Counted from the stretch's first letter, positions 28,901-37,636 are shown. The stretch is DNA of 64,000 nt from Chryseobacterium gleum (GCA_945862165.1 CAMAXI010000001.1:518688-582687); one strand, 5' to 3'. Program-made: numbers and translations. The notes: generated by a model not told the origin, from the sequence alone.

Positions 28901-31067
28901 ACGATAAAATCCCAGGTGACAGAAACCCGATAGCGCCTTTATTAATCGCACTAAGATATCGTTCAGAAAGTGTTTGATTTGCAATAAATAATTCCCCCGC
29001 ATCACACCCATTTGCAATGACTACTGGATATTTAGCTTTATTTGTCCATTCACTTGGATCTTGAATAGCAACACTAAAAGACGAAGCACTTGAATGTCCG
29101 AAAAAAGTCATCAAGGAAACTCCTTCTTCAATGCGTTTATTAATGTTAGCAAGGTTAGAAGGATCAATTGGTGCACTACTTTTTTTAGTATACGATAAAA
29201 CGTCCCCCCCAAATTCATTAGACTCTATAATTGATTCTAAATTGCTTAAATAATTGGTGAAGTTTTTTTGCTCGTAAGTATTACTACCCCCGGATAAATG
29301 AAGGACATGTTTTTGCCAATCTTTTGTTTCTGAATTATATACTGAATTTTGATCTTGTTGTTTTTCGTATTCTTTTATCTTATCTAAATAATTTAACAAT
29401 TCTTGATCGTTATTCACCGAAATTCTTCCTGTTGCTACTAATGGAGCTACATTCCCTTCAAGTTTACCTGTAAAACCATTATCTGAAGAAGGGAAACCAA
29501 AAGTAGGTAGAATCGAAACTGCACTATTATATTGCACATTTCCAACGGCATCAATACTTTGAGTTCTTAATCCTTTATTATTTACTGCTTTTCCAAGTAA
29601 TAATAATGCAGCAGGCTTATTTAAACTTTGGTTATACATTTTATGCGCAAAACGTCTTATTGCAACAAAATGTTTTGGAATTCCACCTCCAAACTGTAAA
29701 TACAACTCTTCCGCGTTTGTAAACACTACATTGTGATTACCACCTTCAGGAGAAGTTCTATAAGCGGCATAAAGAGCTGCACTCGCTTTTAAAACATTCG
29801 GAAACACCATAATAATTGCTCGTTCACTACTTATCGCATCAAAATCAATGAAGTTTGCGGTTCCATTTACTGGACTGATAGTTGAAATTGATTTAATTAA
29901 ACTTTCATCGATTATAATTAATTCTTGTTGTGAGCCATCATTCGTATTCGGAATTAACACCTTACAATTACCTACAGCATCGAGCGTTGGAGTTGCCCAA
30001 ATTGGTTTTGAACCCAAGGTTAAAACGATTGGTTTTAGGATTTTATGGTTACTAATTGTTAAATTAATTTTAGCGGAAGTATTGGCATTATCTAACCAAT
30101 AATTACCTGATTTTTGTCCTTCTAAATTTGTCTTTTTTGGATATGTATAGCCTATCCAATTAATCCCTTGATTATCTGTCAAAGCACCTTGGTCATTGAT
30201 AATAGACCAGTTGAGAATATTATCATTTTTTAAATCCTGTATTGGGATTGTCAACTCATTATGAATATATTTATGTCCAACAAAAACTGTATCAATAAGC
30301 ACTTTTTTACTGTTTTTCCAGGTATAACGAAAATGATGATTCCCTTTTGCAATAAATTGCGCTTTGGAATGGGAAGTAACTTTCGAGTCTATTTTACCAT
30401 CCGGTGCATCAAAACCTGTGTAGATTAGATTAGGGTCGAACAAATTTATATCCAAGGAAATATTTGATGCTACACCATCATAATTACTGCAAAAACCTTC
30501 TCCTGGAGAATAGAAAGTGGAGGATAAATTATTGGCGTCAATCGCTTCACTGTAATAATTTATATTATAGAACGTATTCTTCGACACCCAATAATTTGTT
30601 GGTGTATAATTTGTGTAATCTACCGAAATATCTTTTGTATAGCGCAAATTGTTTGTTTTTGTATTCCAGGAAAAGAAATAATATAAACCATCACTAACCA
30701 GACTATAGCTTGGATTACCAATATCTTTTGGATTTTCATATAAAACAGAATCTAACCATGCATCGTTATGTTTTGCGTGAAACAATATATAATCCCCAGA
30801 ATCTAATTTATTATCTCCACCGTCAACGATGTAAATTGGCACTTCACGTTCACGACCAATAATTTGAATGTTTTCAGAAGTAAATGATTTCACATCAATT
30901 CCACTAGCTCTTATCGTATTGTAATCGAGCTTAAAAACACCATCCGAAGCGATGTAAAACGAATAGTATTTTTGCGAATAATTAATCCATTCATTCCCGT
31001 ATTTTTGAGAAAAACCAGTAATTGAAAGGCACAAAAAAACAAATATTCCTGTATAATTCTTCATCAC
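25935..31067 (-). CDS. porU: Type IX secretion system sortase PorU
   Basis: Very large (1710 aa) surface peptidase that cleaves the C-terminal sorting domain of T9SS cargo and attaches cargo to the surface. It belongs to the gingipain-like C25 family. The catalytic His lies in TFFGHSSASSF (about residue 657) and the catalytic Cys in VIANGCDAGELF (about residue 686). The C-terminus carries its own sorting-like region with NYPNPFSTSTRFVY and NGIYLYRVL. It directly overlaps porV (ATGA), the usual porV-porU order. An N-terminal signal peptide is present. Confidence 0.94.
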   Translation of the reverse strand: MMKNYTGIFVFLCLSITGFSQKYGNEWINYSQKYYSFYIASDGVFKLDYNTIRASGIDVKSFTSENIQIIGREREVPIYIVDGGDNKLDSGDYILFHAKHNDAWLDSVLYENPKDIGNPSYSLVSDGLYYFFSWNTKTNNLRYTKDISVDYTNYTPTNYWVSKNTFYNINYYSEAIDANNLSSTFYSPGEGFCSNYDGVASNISLDINLFDPNLIYTGFDAPDGKIDSKVTSHSKAQFIAKGNHHFRYTWKNSKKVLIDTVFVGHKYIHNELTIPIQDLKNDNILNWSIINDQGALTDNQGINWIGYTYPKKTNLEGQKSGNYWLDNANTSAKINLTISNHKILKPIVLTLGSKPIWATPTLDAVGNCKVLIPNTNDGSQQELIIIDESLIKSISTISPVNGTANFIDFDAISSERAIIMVFPNVLKASAALYAAYRTSPEGGNHNVVFTNAEELYLQFGGGIPKHFVAIRRFAHKMYNQSLNKPAALLLLGKAVNNKGLRTQSIDAVGNVQYNSAVSILPTFGFPSSDNGFTGKLEGNVAPLVATGRISVNNDQELLNYLDKIKEYEKQQDQNSVYNSETKDWQKHVLHLSGGSNTYEQKNFTNYLSNLESIIESNEFGGDVLSYTKKSSAPIDPSNLANINKRIEEGVSLMTFFGHSSASSFSVAIQDPSEWTNKAKYPVVIANGCDAGELFIANQTLSERYLSAINKGAIGFLSPGILSYDAYLYKFASLLYNEIAKNNYGDFFGKQIKNSIAAMCVNDPNRLNEITSFGFILNGDPMLRLNYHNKPEIEITNQSIQILPKQVALSVDSLTVKVAVKNLGRSFTDTLNVELRRKMPKSKFDSVYIKPLYGLAYMDTISFKVPLQANIAAGLNNFDVLVDIPSFLTEQYDEFQNNQTSRQQLLQLDGITPIYPYAFAVVPKDSVVVKACTSNPLAAIKTYRFELDTTDTFNSPFCKNTAVTGLGGVQEVFPKDWKNKKSGQPDILICTDSTVYFWRVAVDSSVLVWNESSFQYISGKNGWGQANFFQAKENDFSSLMLDRSIRERTFDTILKKLVVEIYDNPSNQNMFNLSQYKINNEMQEYAGCGMTPALHVAVIDPKTMIPWRTHYQNQNPQNSFGNMNDLGACRSRPEAYFIFHQYSPTQMASFQDMVLNKVPNGHYLIIYSHRVAEYQNWNNVTPSIFETLKTLGSDSLIPGRPNHGFIFVVKKGDTSSVKEVLATYNGELMRIEENIKIFTNSGQESTPVIGPAKQWNLLSWKQDALETATKDSTVLEIEVLDKDLVLAKVIDTIMTPQDSIINLNAIIDASVYPYLRMTTKYKDLTNFNPAQIKRLHVLYQPVPEAVVDPRNGYVWVPKKDTVDEGMTFKFAVDVRNVSAFPMDSLLLNYWVEDVNQQKKIINYPRKAPLLANATFRDTITIATGGLAGGNTLWMEVNPYVSSNRTDQPEQFHFNNLLAKNFYVQSDNTNPILDVTFDGRHILNQDLVRPNSEIEISLKDENEYAIMNAITDTSFFQVYVTNPLGVQKRIPFMDKNGNQIIQFIPATAQTKKCKLLHIGDFAMDGKYRLSVQAADRNGNLSGDYAYTINFEVINETSISYLTNYPNPFSTSTRFVYTLTGNAVPENMLIQIMTISGKVVREISEDELGPLQIGRNQITNYAWDGKDQFGDPLANGIYLYRVLARSNGQEVKHRNSEVDSHFKNEFGKMYLMR

Positions 31068-32173
31068 TTACCAAAATTAGCAGGTTTATCCAACAATAAT
31101 TTTACTGAAAAAACATTTGAATATAAGGCGGTTGATTGATCCCCGATATCTGTAAAAGCATAATTCAATACCACTTGTGCAAATTGAACCCCAACACCAA
31201 TATTTGGCTGAAAAGTCAAACTTTTCTTTTTATTGAAATCTGTCACATATTGCATATTTCCAATACCGCATCTGAACATAAAAAATTTACGAATTCCAAC
31301 TTCCACACCGATATGTGGATCAATACTGAATGGTGAGCTAGCAATCAATACATTTCTTTTTCCATCTGTTGTAATATCTAAATCGATTTCACCAGCAACA
31401 TAATCTCCTTTTGTATTTACAGGAAATTTAACTTGCGTACCAAAAATAAATCGAGGTAAAGTATATTCCATTCCATTTCTCGGAATTGAATTCCCTGTCA
31501 TCGAGAATACTTTTTTGGTTTGGTCGTCTAAAGTAAATACCCACGCATTAAACGTAGAAGTAATATCGCGTGCCATTAAACCAAACTTCCAGTATTTCTT
31601 CGCATCGTATTGTAACCCAGCATCGAGTCCAAATCCCCATGAATGAGCAAAACTACCAACTGCACGGTGAATCAATTTCATACTACCCCCAAAACGCAAA
31701 CCCTCGACTTTCAATTTTCGTGCATACGCTAATGAAAAAGCGTAATCTGCTGCAGAGAATAATGTAATCTTATCGTAATTAACATTTCCACCATTATCGA
31801 TTAATTGCGTGGTATTAGGTATATCATCTACGGCAAATCGAATCATGGAAAACCCAATTCCACTTTTCGCATCAATTGCATGTGCTAGGGATATAAAATC
31901 ATATTTAGCGATACCAGCAAAATATTCGGAGTGCATCCCTCCTACTTCTAACCATTTTTTAGTTAAAGCAACTCCTGCAGGATTCCAATAGGTTGCGCTT
32001 GAACCTTCTGTACTTGCAACAACTGCATTGGATTGTCCTAAAGCATCCGCACCAACACCAATTTGCAGGAATTCGTTGGAATATTTAGGAGCGGTAGTCG
32101 TGGTTTGTTGTGCGGTAACAGAACCATAAATACCTACTAAAAAAAGTAATATAAGTGATAAATGAAATTTCAT
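31064..32173 (-). CDS. porV: Type IX secretion system outer membrane protein PorV (LptO)
   Basis: FadL-like outer-membrane barrel that shuttles cargo from the SprA translocon to PorU. The start at 32173 gives a proper signal peptide, MKFHLSLILLFLVGIYGSV; the longer open frame adds 30 unlikely residues. Conserved features include FLQIGVGADALGQSNAVVAS, SSATYWNPAGVAL and the C-terminal barrel strands. It has 369 aa and is translationally coupled to porU. Confidence 0.93.
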   Translation of the reverse strand: MKFHLSLILLFLVGIYGSVTAQQTTTTAPKYSNEFLQIGVGADALGQSNAVVASTEGSSATYWNPAGVALTKKWLEVGGMHSEYFAGIAKYDFISLAHAIDAKSGIGFSMIRFAVDDIPNTTQLIDNGGNVNYDKITLFSAADYAFSLAYARKLKVEGLRFGGSMKLIHRAVGSFAHSWGFGLDAGLQYDAKKYWKFGLMARDITSTFNAWVFTLDDQTKKVFSMTGNSIPRNGMEYTLPRFIFGTQVKFPVNTKGDYVAGEIDLDITTDGKRNVLIASSPFSIDPHIGVEVGIRKFFMFRCGIGNMQYVTDFNKKKSLTFQPNIGVGVQFAQVVLNYAFTDIGDQSTALYSNVFSVKLLLDKPANFGK

Positions 32174-32293
32174 ATGTAAAATTTGTACTTCAACTAACAC
32201 GTGTTTTTTAAAAAAATTGTGTTCTTTGTATTCCAACTTGCATTTAAACCATAAAAGTAACAAAAGATACTTTATATATAGACTACAAAATTG

Positions 32294-33124
32294 ATGAAAA
32301 GTACCCTCTCCATGTTTAATATCCCGAACCTATTTACAGCATCCAATATGTTGTGTGGGATCCTTGCTATTTTACTTTCTGTTTCCGGAAGAATTGATTT
32401 AGCACCTTTTGCGATTTATTTAGGTGCAATTTTAGACTTTTTCGATGGTTTTTTAGCGCGAAAATTAAACCAACAAGGAGAATTAGGAAAACAAATGGAT
32501 TCTTTAGCGGATATGATTACGTTTGGCGTTGCTCCAGGAGTAATGATGCTGGTGTTGTTAACAAGTGTAATAGATCCAACTTTCAATACTGGTAATGGAA
32601 CACCATTAAATTGGAGTGTTCAAATTTCCTTTGGATTTTGGGTAGAAAATATCATGACTGGAAAATCATTTTCTTTCTTACCGTTTATTGCATTAATCAT
32701 CCCTTTCTTCTCTATCTTTCGTTTAGCAAAATTCAACATTGACACACGCCAAAGTGATTCGTTTATTGGTTTAAACACACCTGCAAACACAATCTTTTTC
32801 ACTTCTTTTCCTTTGTTATGCTTTTATTATCATAATGATCATACATTTGCAGGGGAATTAGTTAGAACGATTGTTACACCATCTATTTTGATTCCTTTGA
32901 TTCTTTTAATGTCCTTGTTATTAGTATCTGAAATTCCTTTCTTTTCTTTTAAATTCAAGCATTTCAAATGGAAAGGGAATGAACTTCGTTTTTTATTCTT
33001 AATAACTTGTGGAATATTAATTCCAACAATATTGGTGTGGTCCATTCCAATTATTATACTTTTGTATATTATTTTATCTGTAGTCGAAAATTTATTCATT
33101 AAAAACAAACAATATGAAGTTTAA
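32294..33124 (+). CDS. pssA: CDP-diacylglycerol--serine O-phosphatidyltransferase
   Basis: Integral membrane enzyme making phosphatidylserine. The CDP-alcohol phosphotransferase motif D-G-x2-A-R-x8-G-x3-D-x3-D is seen in FDGFLARKLNQQGELGKQMD with SLAD following. About seven hydrophobic segments are present. I start at the ATG at 32294; a TTG precedes it in frame. The 3' end overlaps purS by 11 bp. Confidence 0.94.
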   Translation: MKSTLSMFNIPNLFTASNMLCGILAILLSVSGRIDLAPFAIYLGAILDFFDGFLARKLNQQGELGKQMDSLADMITFGVAPGVMMLVLLTSVIDPTFNTGNGTPLNWSVQISFGFWVENIMTGKSFSFLPFIALIIPFFSIFRLAKFNIDTRQSDSFIGLNTPANTIFFTSFPLLCFYYHNDHTFAGELVRTIVTPSILIPLILLMSLLLVSEIPFFSFKFKHFKWKGNELRFLFLITCGILIPTILVWSIPIIILLYIILSVVENLFIKNKQYEV

Positions 33125-33365
33125 AGCTGAAATCGATGTAATGCCATTGGATGCATTATTAGACCCACAAGGAAAAGCTGTATCAAGCAGTATGAAAAAT
33201 ATTGGATTACCTGAAATTGATGGTGTTCGTATTGGTAGACATATTCGTTTATTTGTGGACGCAGCATCTAAAGACGAGGCAACTACAAAAGTAGATACAG
33301 CATGTAAAAAATTACTTTCGAATCAAATTATGGAAAGTTATACGTTTGAACTAGTAGAAGCGTAA
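33114..33365 (+). CDS. purS: Phosphoribosylformylglycinamidine synthase subunit PurS
   Basis: Small (83 aa) subunit that bridges PurL and PurQ in the fourth step of purine synthesis. The sequence MKFKAEIDVMPLDALLDPQGKAV and the following DGVRIGRHIRLFVD are typical of PurS. It overlaps the end of pssA by 11 bp and is not next to purL or purQ here. A terminator follows. Confidence 0.9.
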   Translation: MKFKAEIDVMPLDALLDPQGKAVSSSMKNIGLPEIDGVRIGRHIRLFVDAASKDEATTKVDTACKKLLSNQIMESYTFELVEA

Positions 33366-33385
33366 TATTTTTCTTTTAAATAATT

Positions 33386-33413
33386 AAAGCCATCTTTAGT
33401 AGGTGGCTTTTTT
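33386..33413 (+). terminator. Rho-independent terminator after purS
   Basis: A 9-bp stem (AAAGCCATC with GGTGGCTTT, one G-T pair), a 7-nt loop and a T run, 20 nt after the purS stop. Confidence 0.85.
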
Positions 33414-33415
33414 GT

Positions 33416-33672
33416 TTTTACACGTTGACCCGCCGGTGTAAAATAAGGCACGATTTTTTTCTTTTTTTTGCGCAGAGAATCAAGAGAAAAGTGAAGTAGT
33501 TGACGGAATTTTTGAGGTCGCAGAGATTTAATCTAACTATGTTAGATTTGAAACCAAAAATTTTGACGAAGTAAAAAAACTCTGCGTACTCGAAAACGCA
33601 ATTTACGTCAAAAATCACAAAAAATCACTGCGCTAAAAATCACAAAAGAAATATGTTTCCTACATTTATCGT
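33416..33672. repeat. Intergenic region with nested inverted repeats
   Basis: No gene is seen. GCGCAG near 33471 pairs with CTGCGC near 33631, GCAGAG near 33522 pairs with CTCTGC near 33580, and AATCTAAC pairs with GTTAGATT at about 33529-33549. The bases GCGCAGAG and CTCTGCG resemble a dispersed intergenic repeat. A large folded element or decayed mobile repeat is possible. Confidence 0.4.
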
Positions 33673-35157
33673 ATGAAAATCCCAAACCTCATCGGCTACC
33701 AATCTTCATCAGAAGGAACTAACACTTATCAAACTATTAACCCAATTACGGATCAGATCCATCCTGCACTTTTTGTGGAAGCAACGCAGGAAGAAGTTAA
33801 ACGCTGTGCAATTTTGGCGAAAGCTGCCTACCGTATTTTTTCTAGAACATCATCGAAAGTACGTGCGCAATTTTTAAGAGCCATTGTTACGGAATTAGAA
33901 CTACACAAATCGATTTTAACAGCCACGTATTGCGATGAATCTGGATTAAACCAACAACGTGCTGAAGTTGAATTTGCACGTACTATTTTTCAATTAACAT
34001 CCTTTGCAGAATTACTTTCTCAAGAAAACTGGGAAATTAGACATATTGAATTCCCTGAACCAAACAGAACACCAACTCCTAAACCACAACTAACAAAATA
34101 CAAATTAGGTATTGGTCCAATAGTGGTCTTTGGCGCTAGTAATTTTCCGTTTGCCTATTCTACCATAGGGGGTGACACAGCAGCTGCATTCGCTGCAGGT
34201 TGTCCTGTTATCGTGAAAAGTCATCCATTTCATGCGCACACAAGCTATAAAGTAGCACAATTGGTCGTAAAAGCAGCACAAGAACTTGGTTTACCAGAGG
34301 GTGTATTTTCGCATCTAAACGCGAATGGTTACGAAGTTGGAAAACAATTAGTACAACATCCATACGTTCAGGGAGTAGGTTTTACAGGAAGTATTACAGG
34401 TGGTTTGGCGTTACAAGAATTAGCGCAACAACGCGAAGTTCCAATTCCTGTATTTGCTGAAATGGGGAGTTTGAATCCAGTGGTAATTTTACCTTCAGCT
34501 CTTTCTTCGAATTCAGAAGACATTGCTAACAGACTTGCTTTATCCATCACCAAAGACTCAGGACAATTTTGTACGAAACCTGGTGCGCTATTTTTACTAG
34601 CATGCGCTGAAACAGATCGTTTCTTAGAAACATTCAAACCTATATTTGAGCAACAAGCAAGTTATTCGATGGTACACCCTACCATTGCACGCACATACAC
34701 CAAACGAACTAAACTGGTATTAGATCAACCAGATGTTCAACTTTTCGCACAAGGAACTATAAATGAAAGTTGTAATCTTGGAATACCTCAATTAGCTATT
34801 TCCGATGGCAAAACATTTAATACGAATAAAATCCTTCAAGAAGAAGTTTTTGGCCCTCATGCAATCTTAGTGATTTGTGAAAGTCAACACGAATTGGAGC
34901 AAATTTTAGAAAAAATTTCTGGTCAATTGACGTTTTCCATTTTTCACAACGAAGAAAACATACAAACTAGTAATTTGTTTTACATCGCGCAAGAAAAAGC
35001 TGGACGGGTGATTTTGAATGGAGTTCCAACAGGAGTTGAGGTAAGTCCTGCAATGCAACACGGTGGACCTTTCCCTTCCTCTTCGGACAGTCGCTTTACA
35101 GCAGTAGGGACTGATTCAATTGAACGATTTTTGCGAAGTGTTACGGTTCAAAAATGA
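33673..35157 (+). CDS. Aldehyde dehydrogenase, probable 2,5-dioxovalerate (ketoglutarate semialdehyde) dehydrogenase
   Basis: NAD(P)-dependent aldehyde dehydrogenase, 494 aa. The catalytic Cys is in DSGQFCTKPG (about residue 299) and the general base Glu in FAEMGSLNPVV (about residue 263). The cofactor region is VFGASNFPFAYSTIGGDTAA. The GASNFPFA and HPxHxHTS patterns are characteristic of the alpha-ketoglutaric semialdehyde dehydrogenase subfamily. No sugar-acid or hydroxyproline genes are adjacent, so the pathway is uncertain. Confidence 0.85.
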   Translation: MKIPNLIGYQSSSEGTNTYQTINPITDQIHPALFVEATQEEVKRCAILAKAAYRIFSRTSSKVRAQFLRAIVTELELHKSILTATYCDESGLNQQRAEVEFARTIFQLTSFAELLSQENWEIRHIEFPEPNRTPTPKPQLTKYKLGIGPIVVFGASNFPFAYSTIGGDTAAAFAAGCPVIVKSHPFHAHTSYKVAQLVVKAAQELGLPEGVFSHLNANGYEVGKQLVQHPYVQGVGFTGSITGGLALQELAQQREVPIPVFAEMGSLNPVVILPSALSSNSEDIANRLALSITKDSGQFCTKPGALFLLACAETDRFLETFKPIFEQQASYSMVHPTIARTYTKRTKLVLDQPDVQLFAQGTINESCNLGIPQLAISDGKTFNTNKILQEEVFGPHAILVICESQHELEQILEKISGQLTFSIFHNEENIQTSNLFYIAQEKAGRVILNGVPTGVEVSPAMQHGGPFPSSSDSRFTAVGTDSIERFLRSVTVQK

Positions 35158-35196
35158 TAATTATATCTTTTTTAAGAGATAAAAATTATTAAAAAT

Positions 35197-35214
35197 ATCT
35201 TTTAAAAAAGATAA
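35197..35214. terminator. Palindromic hairpin upstream of the DUF4143 ATPase
   Basis: A perfect TATCTTTT-AA-AAAAGATA palindrome followed by A residues, with a related imperfect one just before it. It may end the dehydrogenase transcript. It could also be an operator for the following gene. Confidence 0.35.
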
Positions 35215-35250
35215 AAAAACAATATATTTACACTATACAAAGTGTAAGTC

Positions 35251-36495
35251 ATGCGAGAAATATTCAAACAAATCATCATTCAGCGCCAAGATTGGCTCCG
35301 AAAAATCGATGTACAAGCAAGGAAAGTCGACCTAGAAGCAAATGCAAACTATGTGTTTACTGGGTTACGACGCGCGGGTAAGACTTACTACTTATATCAA
35401 ATCATCCAATCGCTCGTTAAGAAAAACAATTTTGATGCTATCCTTTTCATCAATTTTGAAGATGAGCGATTGATTGGGATGACCCATCTTCATTTTAACG
35501 AGATACTAGAAGCTTACAAGGAATTATTCGACCAACAACCCATTATCTTTTTAGATGAAGTACAAAACATTGAACATTGGCAAAAATTCGCACGACGCTT
35601 AGCGGATGAAGGATATCGCGTATGTGTAACTGGAAGTAATGCAGAGATGTTGAGTAGTGAAATTGCTACCACTTTAGGAGGTCGTTATATCAGTAAAGAA
35701 ATTTTACCCTTATCATTTAGCGAATATTTATCCTTTAAAAAACTAAAGTTTTCTGCAAATGCCTTGTACTCCGAAGAACACTTTGAGTTAAAGAAACAAT
35801 ATGTAGAATACTTACAATATGGTGGGTTTCCTGAACTTCTTCACCTGGATAATAAACGTGATTTTTTATCCTCCGTGTATCAAAAACTATTTTATGGAGA
35901 TTTAATAGCTCGTTACAAAATTTCGAATCCGAACTTATTAAAATTCTTAATCAAAAAACTTGCAGAAAGCGTCAATAATGAGACATCTGTAAATCGCATT
36001 AAGAAATTGATTAGTTCCACTGGGATTAGTATCGGTAGTAATACCTTGTTCGATTATTTAAATCATTTGGAAGCCTCTTTTTTGATTGCTCCGATTACTA
36101 ATTTTTACAGCAAGTTTGTAGAAAAAGAAACCAATAAAAAGTATTACTTTTTAGATACCGGAATACTGATGTTGTTTTTAAACGATCAAGACACTAAGTT
36201 ATTGGAAAATCAAATCTACATCGAACTTAGAAGAAGAGGTTACGCTCCTTATTTCTTGAAAAGCAAATTTGAAGTTGACTTTTATGTGCCCGAAGCTAAT
36301 TTATTAATTCAAGTTTCGTATAGTATCTCAGACATCGAAACACGCAAACGTGAAGTAAAAGCGTTGGATGTAGCCATGAAATCATTTGAAATTAAAGAAA
36401 GTTGGATTATTACCATGGATGAACGAGAAATCATCGAAACGGAAAATGGAAAAATTCGTGTGATACCAGCATTTGAGTGGTTGAGGAAAGTATAA
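35251..36495 (+). CDS. AAA-type ATPase with DUF4143 domain
   Basis: Residues 1-190 form an AAA_14-type ATPase: Walker A TGLRRAGKTYYLYQ and Walker B PIIFLDEVQNIEHW, then CVTGSNAEMLSSEIATTLGG. The C-terminal DUF4143 domain contains KKYYFLDTGILML and a PD-(D/E)xK-like part (FEVDFYV, LLIQVSYS). Such ATPases are common in genomic islands of bacteria and archaea and have no assigned role. It is a stand-alone gene that marks the left edge of the accessory region. Confidence 0.88.
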   Translation: MREIFKQIIIQRQDWLRKIDVQARKVDLEANANYVFTGLRRAGKTYYLYQIIQSLVKKNNFDAILFINFEDERLIGMTHLHFNEILEAYKELFDQQPIIFLDEVQNIEHWQKFARRLADEGYRVCVTGSNAEMLSSEIATTLGGRYISKEILPLSFSEYLSFKKLKFSANALYSEEHFELKKQYVEYLQYGGFPELLHLDNKRDFLSSVYQKLFYGDLIARYKISNPNLLKFLIKKLAESVNNETSVNRIKKLISSTGISIGSNTLFDYLNHLEASFLIAPITNFYSKFVEKETNKKYYFLDTGILMLFLNDQDTKLLENQIYIELRRRGYAPYFLKSKFEVDFYVPEANLLIQVSYSISDIETRKREVKALDVAMKSFEIKESWIITMDEREIIETENGKIRVIPAFEWLRKV

Positions 36496-36498
36496 CTA

Positions 36499-36556
36499 TT
36501 TAATGTATACATGAAACTAATTGCAATAAGGTGAAAAGTTTCCTGTATACATTAAA
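36499..36556. repeat. 19-bp inverted repeat after the DUF4143 ATPase
   Basis: TTTAATGTATACATGAAAC (36499-36517) and its inverse (36538-36556) match except at one position, with a 20-nt loop. It contains the palindrome GTATAC in each arm. It could be a terminator stem or the end of an inserted element. Confidence 0.65.
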
Positions 36557-36565
36557 CAAAAAACC

Positions 36566-36610
36566 GGTACAAATCCTCCAATTGATTACCTAATTTGTAC
36601 CATTTTTTTT
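36566..36610 (+). terminator. Hairpin with T8 tract
   Basis: GGTACAAAT pairs with ATTTGTACC across 18 nt and is followed by eight T residues on the plus strand. Confidence 0.65.
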
Positions 36611-36655
36611 ATGTAAATTATATAAAAACACCCTAGTAAAATCATTGTTTTAAAT

Positions 36656-37030
36656 TTGGAATTAGTAGAACAATTAGGTTCTGGTATTCCAAGAATTCTT
36701 CAATATTATGGAAAGGAATCTTTTCAGTTTACCGAAAATTTTCTACGAATGACTTTTAGAAAAAATCAGATAGAGTCAACCCCATTATCAGGTGGTCAGA
36801 TTGGTGGTCAGACTGGTGGTCAGACTGCAAGTTTGAGTTATCAATTATCTGAGCGTCAAATCGAAATTTTCAAACTAATAGAATCAGATTTAAAGATCAC
36901 GAGAAAGCAAATTGCTGAAAAACTAGAAATTAATGAATCGGCCGTTCAAAAACATATAAAAACACTCATCGAAAAGAAAATCATAGAAAGAAGAGGTACT
37001 AAAAATGGATATTGGAAAATACTTGTTTAG
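36656..37030 (+). pseudogene. 5'-truncated ATP-binding (Schlafen/AlbA-HATPase_c_4 type) winged-helix regulator
   Basis: The frame begins without an ATG (only a TTG at 36656; the upstream stop is at 36623). It starts mid-domain with LELVEQLGSGIPRIL, the sequence that normally sits about two-thirds through these regulators. ENFLRMTF follows, then a GGQ-rich linker encoded by a 12-bp tandem repeat (GGTGGTCAGACT). A winged helix-turn-helix ends it (KITRKQIAEKLEINESAVQK). The N-terminal AlbA-like and most of the ATP-binding domain are missing, so this is a remnant of a larger gene. Confidence 0.75.
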
Positions 37031-37068
37031 AAACACAATAGTCATGCCTTGTACTAATTTTCTTAAGC

Positions 37069-37103
37069 AAAAAAAAATCCTGCGACCGATTGGCGCAGGA
37101 TTT
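37069..37103 (-). terminator. Invariant-loop terminator, copy 1 (after yoeB)
   Basis: Stem ATCCTGCG/CGCAGGAT with loop ACCGATTGG. On the minus strand it is followed by about eight U residues, so it terminates the toxin-antitoxin transcript. The same stem and loop recur three more times in the island. Confidence 0.85.
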
Positions 37104-37133
37104 CTTGTTTATTTGAACAAAGTTATGATTTCG

Positions 37134-37400
37134 TTACTTATAATGGCCTCTTAAGGAATAAATCACAACCGAATAATCAATAACTTTATAAATCAATCGA
37201 TGTTCACGGTTAATTCGTCTAGACCAATATCCTGACAATTCATGTTTTAATGCTTCAGGTTTACCAACACCAGAAAATGGTGTATCTAAAATTTCTTCTA
37301 ATAAAGCATTTAATTTCTTTAAGACTATTTTATTGCCAGATTTTTTGAAAAATTCAACATCTTCTTTCGCTTTGTCCGTAAAATCTAAGACATACCCCAT
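37134..37400 (-). CDS. YoeB-family mRNA endoribonuclease toxin
   Basis: Txe/YoeB toxin that cleaves mRNA at the ribosome when free of its antitoxin. Conserved sequence: KAKEDVEFFKKSG, KPEALKHELSGYWSRRINREHR and LIYKV, and the C-terminal GHYK containing the catalytic His-Tyr. It has 88 aa. It lies one base after the antitoxin stop in the same operon and is followed by terminator copy 1. Confidence 0.92.
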   Translation of the reverse strand: MGYVLDFTDKAKEDVEFFKKSGNKIVLKKLNALLEEILDTPFSGVGKPEALKHELSGYWSRRINREHRLIYKVIDYSVVIYSLRGHYK

Positions 37401-37401
37401 T

Positions 37402-37617
37402 TTACAAACCTAAAAATTCTTTCAAATCTTCTTTTTTAACAGTTGTATAGCTCCCATCTTTATATTGCTGTTCACTTTCTGCAATCTTGGCAACAAACTC
37501 TGAATTATAAGGAACTTCCTCCTTGCCAACCTCAAACTTAATTTTAAGTGCTTTCATAAACGCTTTCAATGCATTTACTTGCTCTTTATTTTCGGTATGG
37601 ATGGTAAAAGTTGTCAT
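37402..37617 (-). CDS. Antitoxin of the YoeB toxin (DUF2683-like)
   Basis: A 71-aa protein (MTTFTIHTENKEQVNALKAF and LKIKFEVGKEE) of the type that precedes YoeB in Bacteroidota. The N-terminus should dimerise or bind DNA and the C-terminus (KKEDLKEFLGL) neutralise the toxin. It differs from the classical YefM antitoxin. The promoter upstream overlaps palindromic AT-rich DNA, which suits autoregulation. Confidence 0.85.
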   Translation of the reverse strand: MTTFTIHTENKEQVNALKAFMKALKIKFEVGKEEVPYNSEFVAKIAESEQQYKDGSYTTVKKEDLKEFLGL

Positions 37618-37636
37618 GGTATTTTGATTTATATAT

